The notes under the pieces were generated by a model. The model did no database searches, was not told the origin of the DNA, and worked only from the letters and a program-made list of their open reading frames with translations. A program made the translations under genes and the position numbers. A stretch of DNA of 64,000 nucleotides from Epiperipatus broadwayi (taxonomy: Eukaryota; Onychophora; Udeonychophora; Euonychophora; Peripatidae), in the NCBI GenBank assembly GCA_028023455.1, contig JAQFVV010006644.1, forward strand, positions 413,001 to 477,000, written 5' to 3'. Below are positions 11,160 through 24,193 of this stretch, piece after piece. Each line of letters begins with the position of its first letter. Position 1 is the stretch's first letter.

Positions 11160-12805
11160 GTAATTCAGAGTTTGTTTAAATATAAAAGTTTTCTGATTTA
11201 TGAGGCAGAAAATAGGATGGAGTGTGAAAGAGATAAAGTAATAAATTATAAGCGAGGAATAGACAAGAGGGAAAAGTTACTTTATATTATAGAGGTAGTA
11301 GGTAGAAAGAAAGAACCGCCTGACAAAGTTTAGGAGTTAGTTAAGGGATGGAATATTAAAGTAAACAAAAACAAAAAGGACCGGAAATGGACTATGAGTT
11401 GAATATAATTATTAGACGTAGATAATAAATCTGAATCAGAATTTCACTATTTAAAAAGATGAATTGTTTTGTAAATAATAACAAGGAGGCTTCATTGAAT
11501 AAAATATTTTTTTTCTCCATGCACATATTAATTAAGAAGAGATGCTCATAAATAAACAGTTCAAATAAAAAAAAAAAAATCAATAAAATCAAGTTAAATA
11601 AATAGGTCAAATTAATGATTTAAAAGTAAAGTTTGTAGGATTAAATAAATGAATAAGATAACGGAAATATGCAGAATAGAAGTGAGTTAAGTAAATAAGT
11701 AATATATCTGTAAAAAATAATAAATAAAGTAGCATAATAAAATAAAAGTTTGTTTTGAATACACACAGGCTAATAAAAGAAAGTTAAATAAATGGTTTAA
11801 TTAAAGTAATCAAGTTAAATAAATAAATAAAATATCCATAGTGAAATAATAAAGAAAAAATCATAATACAATAAAATAGTTTTTGGAATATATGCAAATT
11901 AATAAAAGAAAATAAATAAATGGTTTAAAGTAATCAGAATAAATAAAAATATCTGTATAATAATGAATCGTAATAAAGTAAACGTTTTTTTTTTTAATAC
12001 ACGCACGTTACATAAAGAAGTTAAATAAATGGTTTAAAAATAATATCGTAAGACTAATATAAATAAATATGTAAAATAATGTTCATAATGGTTTAAATAT
12101 AATATTATAAGATTAATATAAATAAATGTTAAAGTAATGTTTATGTTTATTTAAAAATAATATTGTAATGTTAATAAATAAAAGACAAAGTCAATCTAAG
12201 CTATATTAGGAATGTATGAGGGTTGGAAATTAAAGGGAATGAGGGTAGTATTGAAATAAGTTTTAGATAAGAATAAGTGAAAGCTGTTGACTGGATAAAA
12301 TTTAGCACCCATAACGGACTTGTCAGAGATCATTCTTCTTTTAAAATGCGCACTGGGGATAACCAGCATAAGCTGCAAGTCACTTCTTCAGAAAAGAATC
12401 CCCATATCTTGTACCTCGTTTCCAAAGTGTAAGACAGAATAGACAGTTGATGAATCCTGCTATTTTGCAGTGTCCTTTTCTTTGTTAAAGTCCCGTCAAA
12501 AGAGCCGGCACCCAAAGCTTCGGTTTTCATACACGTAAGTCAGTATAAGCCAGCGAATCTGCATCCACCTCATTTCCAAAAGATCCATGTATCACAAAAG
12601 GATGCTGTCCTCATGGTTGTTATCCAGGACTAAGACCATTGTAAGCAATGTTACCATCATCGAAAGAGTAAAGTATAATAGAAGATTGCCCTTAGCATTT
12701 AAAGTAAAAGATACTAAAAAGCAAACTTAGAAAATAATAATTATTTAGAATTAAGAATTAAAGTTATCAGAGATAAAATGTTCAAAAATGATGCATTTTA
12801 CTCTC
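11160..12805 (+). other. Non-coding interior of element 1
   Basis: 11160-12180 is A-rich with repeated (T)TAAATAAAT-type and GTTTAA motifs and no long frame. 12190-12680 is clearly less AT-rich than its surroundings but encodes nothing that I recognise in either strand. It may be untranslated element sequence or captured DNA. Confidence 0.5.
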
Positions 12806-12817
12806 AAAGGAGGGTAG
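12806..12817 (+). promoter_or_regulatory. Polypurine tract, element 1
   Basis: AAAGGAGGGTAG lies immediately before TGTAATGTACC. The LTR may really start at 12818 (TGTAATG) rather than 12823. In the 5' copy those first bases may have been lost into the AT tract. Confidence 0.6.
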
Positions 12818-12822
12818 TGTAA

Positions 12823-14679
<1,857 letters not shown>

Positions 14680-14741
<62 letters not shown>
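14680..14741. repeat. (AT)n tract flanking LTR element 1
   Basis: About 62 bases of AT dinucleotide directly after the 3' LTR. Confidence 0.95.
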
Positions 14742-14743
<2 letters not shown>

Positions 14744-17700
14744 TCCACTTTATATGAGCAAATGCCCAGGGTACCAATTCTATTAATAAATAGAATAAAT
14801 TAAAAACTTTATTTTGCTTTGAATTAGTATTGAGACTCTTCTACTTGTGCCTGACTTATAGCTTAGCTCAGTGGAGGGTTATAGAAAGTTAAGAATATAT
14901 AGAATATAAATAAATGAAGAAAGAAATACTATTAGTCATTAAAATAAGATATATGCCTTATTTGTTAATCAACCAAATGATAGAAATAAATAAAGTTTCC
15001 TTTATTCAAGCCAATAAATTATTATTTACATTTGATCTCTTCCATCATCTAAAGACACTCATATATTAACTACAATATAACTTCAACAGAAAAACAAGAT
15101 ATTGAATAACCCCACTATCTAACATGTCTTAATAGCTAAATTAATATTAATTTGGAACTATGAAATCAGATTTCAGGAAATCTTTAATACAATTTGATTA
15201 AAGAAATTTTATTATACAATAACTTATAACTATTGTAATAAAAAATAATGGAATGAATTAAATGATGTTTCACTGGACTAGCAATTAAATAATAAAAAAA
15301 ATATGGTACCTTTTAATCTCACATCATTGTCTAAATAATAAACTGAGTATACAACCTTTTTTATAAGTTTACCAAATGATAAAGTATTTCACATAATGTT
15401 TGGATTAAGAAAACAATATTATAAGTCTTAAGTATGTTCATTATTAAATTTATAAAGTAGTGCATTTATGTTGTAATAGATATGTGGAATGTGGAAATTA
15501 GAATATGAATGCATATAAGAACAACTTGAGACAAAGTTTTAAATAAACAAATAAAACATTTATTTACATTTTGCAATTTAAATAAATATAGTTGGTTCAC
15601 ATTGAGAATGTTTGCCCTAATTAATAAATTTACAAATACATTTACTAATGTGAATTTGATATCTCTTTTATTACATGCTTCATCATTTTTGATTATACAT
15701 TTATAAGACGTGAACAAACAAATAAAATAATGCCCTCATATTCTAACTTCGAATATATTTAGGCGGTTAATTAACTCTAACATCTTTTATTAGCAAGCAA
15801 CATTGGATAAATAAATATCTTATTATGGGCACAAATAAAAAAAGTTGGAGCGATCACACTATCAATTATTGGGATAAAACAAAATAATAACTTTGGCGGT
15901 CAAGAGAGTAACCTTAAATAACTCAATCAAACAATCCCTTTAAATATCTATACTTTTCATACATTCAAAATAAAAGTAATCATTTTGATGATTTGATGAT
16001 TTAAAGCTTGCAGTAAATTAACATGATATAATTCAAAATATTAGTTCCTGATGTATAAATTTAATAGTATTATACTCTCATATCTGCAAGATTATTTGCA
16101 TTATGTGTGTGTCACATCTTATGTTATAATTAAGACAAAATCAATATATTTACAACTTGTCAGTTTACTTATGAGTTACTAAATAAGTGTCATAATATGG
16201 ATAATGCCATAGACCAACCAACAATATAACACTACTTCAGCTTTAATATTCCATAGAGAATTTAATCTTACCATTTATTTATCCACCAACTACATTACAT
16301 ATAGCTATGATTCTATGATAACACAAAAATAAACATTCAAGAAAAATTTAAGCACATGAGGAATAAACGAGTTTCTCAGCTAATAAATCTAATGACAAAT
16401 AATGAATCCCCAACTAACCTAGAGGTATACTATTGGTGTAGAACTCAGTCTCACCACCAAAATAAAGGGGACATTTACTACACAACTTCATAAATATCAT
16501 TTTTATAATGCATACGTATGCAATCTAGGAATATATTTCACTCATGGCAAATACTTAGATATATTAAGAGAGAGAGTTCTCAATCCCAATCAACATAGAA
16601 CATATCACAAATACATCTTTTTCTCACAGCTACTTAATACCCTTCATTCTACATTGGGAAATAAATACACATACAGATAGGTCACTAATTCTTTCAATTC
16701 TTTTAGCATACAACATTATCTGAAATTAAGAGAGAGAGAAACAGTCATAAAATGAATATTTACTAATTATATGAAATAACTGCATAAGACAGACACACAT
16801 ACATATGGATAAGAGTGTGAAAATAACTTCAAATTATATAATATGAAAATGTTACAGTAAAGTAAATGATAAACTGAAAATAAAACTTTTAGTTTGTGGC
16901 AAATTATTAGCTGTTTTAAAATTTTAAATGACATTAGTTATTGTCAATGAATTTGACCATTTCTGATAACAATATTTATCTTTCACACACTTATTACTTT
17001 CTAAGCCAAATGCTCACTTTGAGGCATTAAATAAATTTAAAAAAAAATCTTTCTTTAATAAAGCACACAAAAACGTACATATAACCTACATAAGAAACTC
17101 TATTTAAATTATAATTATTTATCAGCATATTGCAACTTGCAATGGCTATCCAAGATGTTCTATAAATAAGCAAATACATAAATAATAAATAAACCTATCT
17201 ATCTGTATATGATATACCAATAACAAAATAAAACAAAACAAAACAAATAGTTCCTATTTTTTAACTTAAAAAAAATACACTTGCAAAGTTTTTTTTTTCT
17301 TAACAAAATGTTTCCTGAATGACATGAAGACAAGGATGATGATTTCAGATGAGTATGTGTTAGTAAACATGAAGACAAATTCCTATAGGGTAAGCATTCA
17401 GTAATATCAAATGTTCTTAGCAATATCTAATTGAATTCACCAATACAATGCACAAGTAATAAATTTTTATAATAACAGACATAATGGATAGATAATTTCA
17501 GCTATGTATTTGTTTAGTGTTGACTATTGAATTAATTCTGGAAAATTTACAATTTAGCAGTAACTTTAGCAGATTTCCAAAAAGGACATTAGTACAAATA
17601 CACTTATTTTGGTCCATTGCTAATTAATTATTCACATAAAGTCTACAATTTCTAAAGCAATAATATTTTTTCTTTTTATAGTTAGTCCACATACTGAGGA

Positions 17701-18977
17701 GAACAAGAAATATATAATATTAAAGTCCTTCTACTCGACTTAAATCAAATAGCATTAAATAAATACTAGTAATTAGTTAATTATTTGCAAGTCACACATT
17801 CACTTTTTTAATAAAATATTTTATAAGCATGAATAATTAGCATAGTTATTATCATGTAGTTCAAAATATAGCACAATAAATTATATTTGCTTCCTTCCAT
17901 TTTAACTTAACTTTTATATAATCAGAAGAGAATTTAAATTTAGAGTCTATGGTAGGTTTTGTTAAGCAGTCCTGCAAAAATTTCCTTAAAAGATTATAAA
18001 GTTCACACAATTTCATTTTTTCCTTAATAATAATAGAAGACATAGGCAAATAAAGTAGATTTAAGTTGTAAGCATATAAATACATTTCAAACGATTGTGT
18101 TAATCTAAAGTTTAACTGAGTGGAGAAATGAAGAAAATATACCTTATGAATAAATTAGCCTGACATCCTTTCTTAAAGCTGTCTGGTAGCTAGAATTCCC
18201 ACACTGAATTTTATAAAATAATAATGTTTAAAAATTTACACTTTGGAGTTTAACTGACTTGATTTCTGGAAGAAAATAAAAAAACCATGTATGTAGAAGA
18301 AGTGGCAGAATCAGAATGATAAAACAATGGATAAAAATGAATGAATGAATAACTTCTATTACTGACTATTACTTAAATACATCTCATTTCCATCAATCAA
18401 GAGGTCACCTTATCCTCCAAAGGTTAGCTCCAGCCTTTGCACTCAGTTAATTAAGCAATAAATGTTCAAGAAATCTTTTCTTGAGAAAAAAAATCATTTT
18501 GATTTTCTAAATTAAATCAAATTAAATAAAATAAATAAAAAAGTTTTAAATTTTTGAAATAAATGAATATTAATTAGCTAGTAAATAAAATAGTTGATAA
18601 TACAATTTAATTTGATTAATAATTTACTAATCCAGATATCCATTAATCATTCAAAATATATTTACACCTGTTATCACAGATATTTGCTGTAATTTTAAAT
18701 GTTTTATTGTAAAATGTAAAATTCTATTCTGTAATTAAATATGACAAATGAAATTGGAATATGATACTGACATCCATCCATACACATATACTCCTATATA
18801 AATACTAAATTAACCTGACAAAAATATGACATATGGCTATGGGTTAAAAACATATTTAACTGATTTTACTACCTATACCTGGATGGGTGTGCCAATGAAT
18901 AAACAGATCAGAAAGTCATCTAAACAATTACCAACCACTATTCTACAAATAAATAATGATTGTTATTGATATTGTGT
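14742..18977. other. AT-rich stretch, nothing recognised
   Basis: The frames in this stretch (for example 15466-15717, 17199-17423, 17861-18085) have no family resemblance and look like chance openings in AT-rich DNA. No RNA genes or structured repeats stand out. Confidence 0.6.
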
Positions 18978-19071
18978 AAAATTTATTTACTCTTCCAATA
19001 GCTTCTTCCAAATGTTGTTAATCTTTTTAATTCACATTTGGAAGAAACTATTGGAAGAGAAAATAAATTTT
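18978..19071. repeat. 94-bp near-perfect hairpin
   Basis: Arms 18978-19015 and 19034-19071 (38 bp each) are inverted copies with only two mismatches around an 18-base loop. The core is CTCTTCCAATAG..TCTTCCAAATGT. The size is like a hairpin precursor RNA or a very small fold-back repeat. It sits about 100 bp before a hammerhead-like motif. Confidence 0.85.
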
Positions 19072-19172
19072 AAAACTTCTCAACCAAGAGAATTTAAATA
19101 TGAGGAGAAAGAAAACGATAAAAATGATTTTAAATCTCACACGCATACTTATGAATTGAGAAAGAGGACACC

Positions 19173-19208
19173 CTGAGGAAGGTACTTGATATTGTACTGA
19201 AATATCAG
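19173..19208 (+). ncRNA. Hammerhead-like motif (PLE-type tail)
   Basis: CTGAGGA (fits CUGANGA), one extra base, GGTAC pairing with GTACT across an 8-base loop, then GAAA and TATCAG. The layout matches the motifs at 2867-2905 and 33917-33952. It may mark the end of a long-decayed Penelope-like element. No coding remnant was recognised beside it. Confidence 0.4.
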
Positions 19209-19229
19209 CATTTTGCTTTTTCACCACAC

Positions 19230-20406
19230 GGAATATCCTGCAAATAGTAATAATAATATGACATCTTTTATCCATGAAAATATTAGAATTAACACACATA
19301 TATATATATGTTAATTCTTATAAAAAGAAGAAAAATGTGTCCAAAAATGTTTTTAAGTAACCATCAATTAAAATTTGACATTGTCAAAATGAACCATTTA
19401 ATCTAATAGTTAACAATTGCTTTTTGAGTTTATATAAAAAGAAATAGAGGTTTATTTCTGAGTATATTTATTAGAATCACACAATAACTATTATTGGCCA
19501 TTAGAATCAGTAGTTCAGCAAGAGGCTGCTGATGTTTAAATGATGATTATATATTTCTGGAAATGATTCTCTACTTATTACATGAAAATTCCTACATCCT
19601 AGCATAAATTTAATTTTATGCATGTCCAATCTTGTATAATATATTTAGTAGGATTGATTGCAATCCTGAGATAGCTATAAACATAACAGTGAATAAAGTG
19701 TCCATGCATGGACAGTTATATACTTTTTAAAAAAAATATTTTATATTGTATAAGTGGTTACCTTTAAAGTCCATAAAATTTATTTAACTATTTTATGGTG
19801 ATAACAACTGGTTTGTTGATGATCCATAGCCATAAGCATTGATGATAATCAGCATTGATATAATTATCGCCAAAATTATAGATATATTATTAGACTCATA
19901 ATTCATATTAGCATTTTTGTGCATGCATGCAGCAAGAAATATTGAATATTGCCTCATAAATGTCATTGGAATGCTGATGATTTTTTCAAGATTTTATAGT
20001 ATGTCTTATTGCTATTTTTATTTAATTATAGCTACTTTAGATTCTTTGCTTATCTTTTTTGATTATACTTAGTCTATTCATTATTTACTACCCATTTACA
20101 TTCACAAACCCATTCTACTACAAATGGTACCATATTCATTCGTCTCTCTCTGTCATTCTGAAATAATCCATAAAAATATTTAACATATATTTATTAATAG
20201 ACTTTATATTATGATAGTATTTGCAATGCATTATTGAATTCAATTTGTTTTGCTATACTATTTTAATATAATCTATTAATATATGCTTTTTTTGCTTTCT
20301 ATTATATATATATATTCCATCTTTATTGTTAAAAGGAGGTTGCCTTGACAACATAAGAATGTTGATTGTTATTGATATTGTGTAAGTGTTGACTGATTTT
20401 AATGAT

Positions 20407-20408
<2 letters not shown>
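19230..20408. other. AT-rich stretch, nothing recognised
   Basis: No supported feature. TATTGATATTGTGTAA occurs at both 18965 and 20370 as a short direct repeat. Confidence 0.5.

Positions 20409-20409
<1 letters not shown>

Positions 20410-20481
<72 letters not shown>
20410..20481. repeat. (AT)n tract flanking LTR element 2 (left)
   Basis: About 70 bases of AT dinucleotide ending at the LTR boundary. A second AT tract starts just after the other end of the element at 30308. Confidence 0.95.
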
Positions 20482-20484
<3 letters not shown>

Positions 20485-23400
20485 AACTTAATTAATGAGT
20501 TCAAAAGATATTACTATACCTGAGTAGTCTACAATATATAAGATCATAATATTTAAAATAACGTTGGATTTCTCAAGTAAACACTATCTCAATAATTATA
20601 AGCAAATTATTAATAACAAGTATTATAACTCAGGTATATGATCACGTATTATAACTCAGGTATACAGGCAGTAGATCTTATCCACTTTCATTTCTTGGTT
20701 TGATGTTAAGTGCATGTTTAAACAAATACTAAGTGAATATGGTCTAGCAGGGCGCCACTAGATTATCTGAATCTAGACACGGTTATATCTAATAACCTTT
20801 CACATGTACCGGGTTTGAATCCCCTTTTTGGTACTTTATTTCTAATAAAAATGGAAGATTTTGCTTTTTGAGCCATATCACTATACGCACTAATATTTAG
20901 GTAAAAGTAAAACATCTATAAACCAAAGTGGAGTATACTAGACATAAATCATTTCTCAGATCTTAACATAACAAATGTGTTTCAATATTTTTATAAGTTT
21001 ACTAGCTCAGATTATATATAACTAATTTAGGATGGCAATTCACTCATCCTTGCATGAAATAGATGATGGGATGTGGTTATAATAATACTAAGAGATCACT
21101 AAATATTATAAAATCAATATTTATTTATGGCCTTTAAACAGTTAAACAGCTCATTAATTAAAACGTTGATGATGATGATGATGATGATAATAATAACAAT
21201 AATGACAATGGTTTCAACTACAGCTCTAGGACTAAGCCTAAACATAAAACTAAATTTTATAAAGAAATTCATAATTATTGCTTAATTTTAGCATATTTAC
21301 TTATATCTTAAATAACTAATATTCAACCATTGATGATGATGAATAATCACACTTAACAAAGACTACACTTAATGAAATATATATGCCTCGTTTAATAAAA
21401 CAAACTAATATTTATTACTACATTTCTAACATATACATAAAAATTTCTAGATAAATATGAAAATTGACATGAATAATAATAATAATAATTGATTATATAA
21501 CAATCCTCAGATTAATTTTAAGTTCTTCCCCCTTTCCCTTCAAATGTATTTTGTATTAAGTTGGACGTCACATTGACCATGATTTTCACTCCATGAGAAA
21601 AGTATTTCAAGAAAAAAAAAATATTATCTGCTCATTAGCACACATACTTTAAAAATCTAACATGTAAATAGAATGTAAAAAAAAAAATGTTAGTAGAATT
21701 GAAAGAGCAAGTTTTAGAAAAGAGTTTTAAATCATTATCTCCCCCTCCCTTCCAAGCGCTGAAATCTATACTTTCTCAAGACAAAATAATTTAATATTTT
21801 AACATCACCTATTATTTCACATTCACTTGCAATTATACACATATAAAAATATCATTATGTATGTGCATGTTTTATCCCATAATAACAAAATATTATTTAA
21901 AACCAAAATAATAATAATATATTAGTTAAAACTAAAATCATAACACCATAAAAAAAAATTGTTTTACACATTAATATTTTTCATAACTGTAAAATTAATA
22001 AACAAATAATTTTGATACATTCAAGATCATTTATGAAGCTCAAAGTTATTATTAGTAAGACATTCTTGTTTTTAATCGATCTGAATAGTCTTTAAAAGTT
22101 CTTTAAATAAAATATACCACTTTATTGCTAAAATGTTTCTTAAGACTGATATCATAAAGAAAATAGATATAAAAAGTCATATTACCGATCTTTTGTTTGT
22201 GGCGAATTTCCAAGGGTTCAAACTTGTCTCAGTATAATGTCTATATTTCTGCAGCTACCATTTCCGTTTTACTGGGAACAATCTCTTTCTTGAGGTGTAT
22301 AACTATTTGATGATGATGACTCTATTGAGGTTATGTGCTTTAGTGGATAATTTGGAAATCATTATATTAATTTTTCTTCCTTTCTATACCAGCTATCATT
22401 CACATTTAAATCTTCCTGTCAAGCATGTGGATGAAATACAGCAGTTGTTTTCACATTTGTAAATTTTCTTGAGTTTAAAATCAGTTGTTGTAACAATTAA
22501 TTGGACTTGATGATTAATATTTATCAGTAGATTAATTCATCTTCTTTGAATGCAGGTGAATGCTTTCTTCCTTCTATTAAAAACAACATCTTATTTCTCT
22601 GGTCAGTTGAAAGGTGTAGAATATTATTTTAGACACAACATCTTTTCTTTCCTATATGATGTGCAGCTTTCCCCAGATGGTCCGGAAAAGATGGGACATA
22701 CATATAATTTTTCTAGCCAGCCATTTCTTATATTTTCAACATTCAATTTAATAGTTTAATAATCTGAATCATAATCACCCCAAAAAAATAATTCCAGACA
22801 GCTTTTTATATCCAATTTTTAGCTAACTTAACCAATCAGAGATAGCGTCACTTGCTATTTTTGGACAAATTCATTTTAATTAGATCTCTAATTTATTTTC
22901 AACTAAATTATTTTTCAACTGAAAAGTTTAATCCTTTTTCCAGACACTTTTGTTTTAAAAAAAATATAGACTTAATCCTTATTTCCTTTCTTTTTTTTTC
23001 TTTTTTTTTATTTCCAGGTAACATTTCAAATTTTTGAGCTTCCTTCTTTAGATCTTAAGATAAGACAATTTCAAAATTAGAGCTCTCACCCATTATAAGC
23101 TCCCAAAGTGAAAAACAATTATTTAAAAAAAACAAAATTGCTACAAAGATAGATATCTGATTAAACAATTTCCTCTTTTAACATAAAATTGTACAAAAAA
23201 AAAAATTTGACAGATTTAATCCTTCCTTTTCTTTCAATATTTAGTAAATGTAAATTTCTGTATGTAATGTACACACATCCTTCATTCTTTCAAATCATTC
23301 ATAAACTAACATTAAATAATATAATTGCTAGCTTAGTAATTATAACCCTATTATTTAAAATTAAATCTGTAACTTTTAAATCCCAATTACAATTATAGAA

Positions 23401-23806
23401 AAGCAAAATAGAAGCATAGAATAAGACATTAAAATTGATCAAGCATAGGTTAGTTTTAAAGAAAGTTAAAATGTTTAATATTTGAAATATAAAACAATTA
23501 AATAGCTTACACATACATTGCCTATACGTATGCATTATAACTTTGCTTTTTAACAGAAAATTTAAATATTAAATAGTTTAAATGTGTGTATTACCTTTCT
23601 ATCAACACACAAACAAATAAAGCATATAATTGTTGACCCACTCTCTTTCTATCTAAAGCTTTTAGAACTGGACCTTGTAGGGTTTGAACTTGGATGCCCT
23701 ACAGCTTCATTTATGATTATATAAAAATGTGATGATGATTTTTGGTTTACCTTTTCTACATGCATATTACTATAAATTTAGCTAGTGACTAAATTGTAAT
23801 GGCACA
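20482..23806 (-). repeat. 3' LTR of element 2
   Basis: 3.3 kb, unusually long for an LTR. It contains a tRNA-like segment (20734-20832), a GAT/AAT microsatellite near 21165-21200, and several A or T runs whose lengths differ from the partner copy. The frames in it (22550-22759, 22852-23037, 23189-23398) match frames in the other LTR simply because the DNA is duplicated. I recognise no protein in them. Confidence 0.9.
20734..20832 (+). ncRNA. tRNA-like Pol III unit inside the LTR (left copy)
   Basis: The A-box TGGTCTAGCAGG (20740-20751) fits TRGYNNARNNGG exactly. A B-box GGGTTTGAATCCC (20811-20823) is followed by TTTTT. CTAGA...TCTAG can form an anticodon-type stem, and GGTTAT...ATAACC could be a long variable arm, as in Leu or Ser tRNAs. 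The anticodon loop has the wrong size, so I call it tRNA-derived rather than a functional tRNA. It lies antisense to the element. Confidence 0.5.
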
Positions 23807-23821
23807 ACTTTCTCCCCCTTC
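23807..23821 (-). promoter_or_regulatory. Polypurine tract, element 2
   Basis: The minus strand reads GAAGGGGGAGAAAGT directly before TGTGCC, the start of the downstream LTR. This is the classic plus-strand priming site layout. Confidence 0.8.
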
Positions 23822-24004
23822 GGATAAAATCATCAGCACTTTTCTTTTAACTACATCTAAAAAAAAAAAAAATCCTAACTAATAAATACACTAATAATAA
23901 TAAACACACTAATAATAAAAAAAAATATAATTTTCTAACTACTGGTAAATATCATACTTTTCATTAGAAAACTAAATGTAATTTATTTGGAGATCTTTGC
24001 CAGG

Positions 24005-24193
24005 CTATTCTGCTGAAGTATAAAGGATCAAACTCCTAGCATTAGAGGTTCCCTTATTCCCATCGAGAGCAGCAAGCATAAAGGCATTCTCTCCTATCTT
24101 CTTGGTAATTTGGAATGGCTTTTTCTTTTCAAACCATATTGTGGTCTGCATAAAAATGCACCTGTACATCCAGTCCCTTTTTAATATTTCCAT
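24005..24193 (-). pseudogene. Possible integrase C-terminal tail
   Basis: This frame overlaps the end of the 522-codon ORF in another register. It contains WFEKKKPFQITKKIGENAFM followed by LAALDGNKG. It resembles the [GP]P[FY].[VI].K.[IL]G.NA[FY].L end of Ty3/gypsy-type integrases and lies just before the PPT, as expected for the end of pol. I infer an internal deletion that removed the rest of pol. The match is short and needs a profile search. Confidence 0.4.

Noticed and set aside
22550-23535. Several frames repeated at 29060-29924
   Set aside because: They match only because they lie in the two LTRs of element 2; composition is biased and no domain is visible.
23660-23705. B-box-like GTTCAAACCCTAC on the minus strand near the LTR start
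   Set aside because: No A-box at a suitable distance, so a tRNA or SINE call is not supported.
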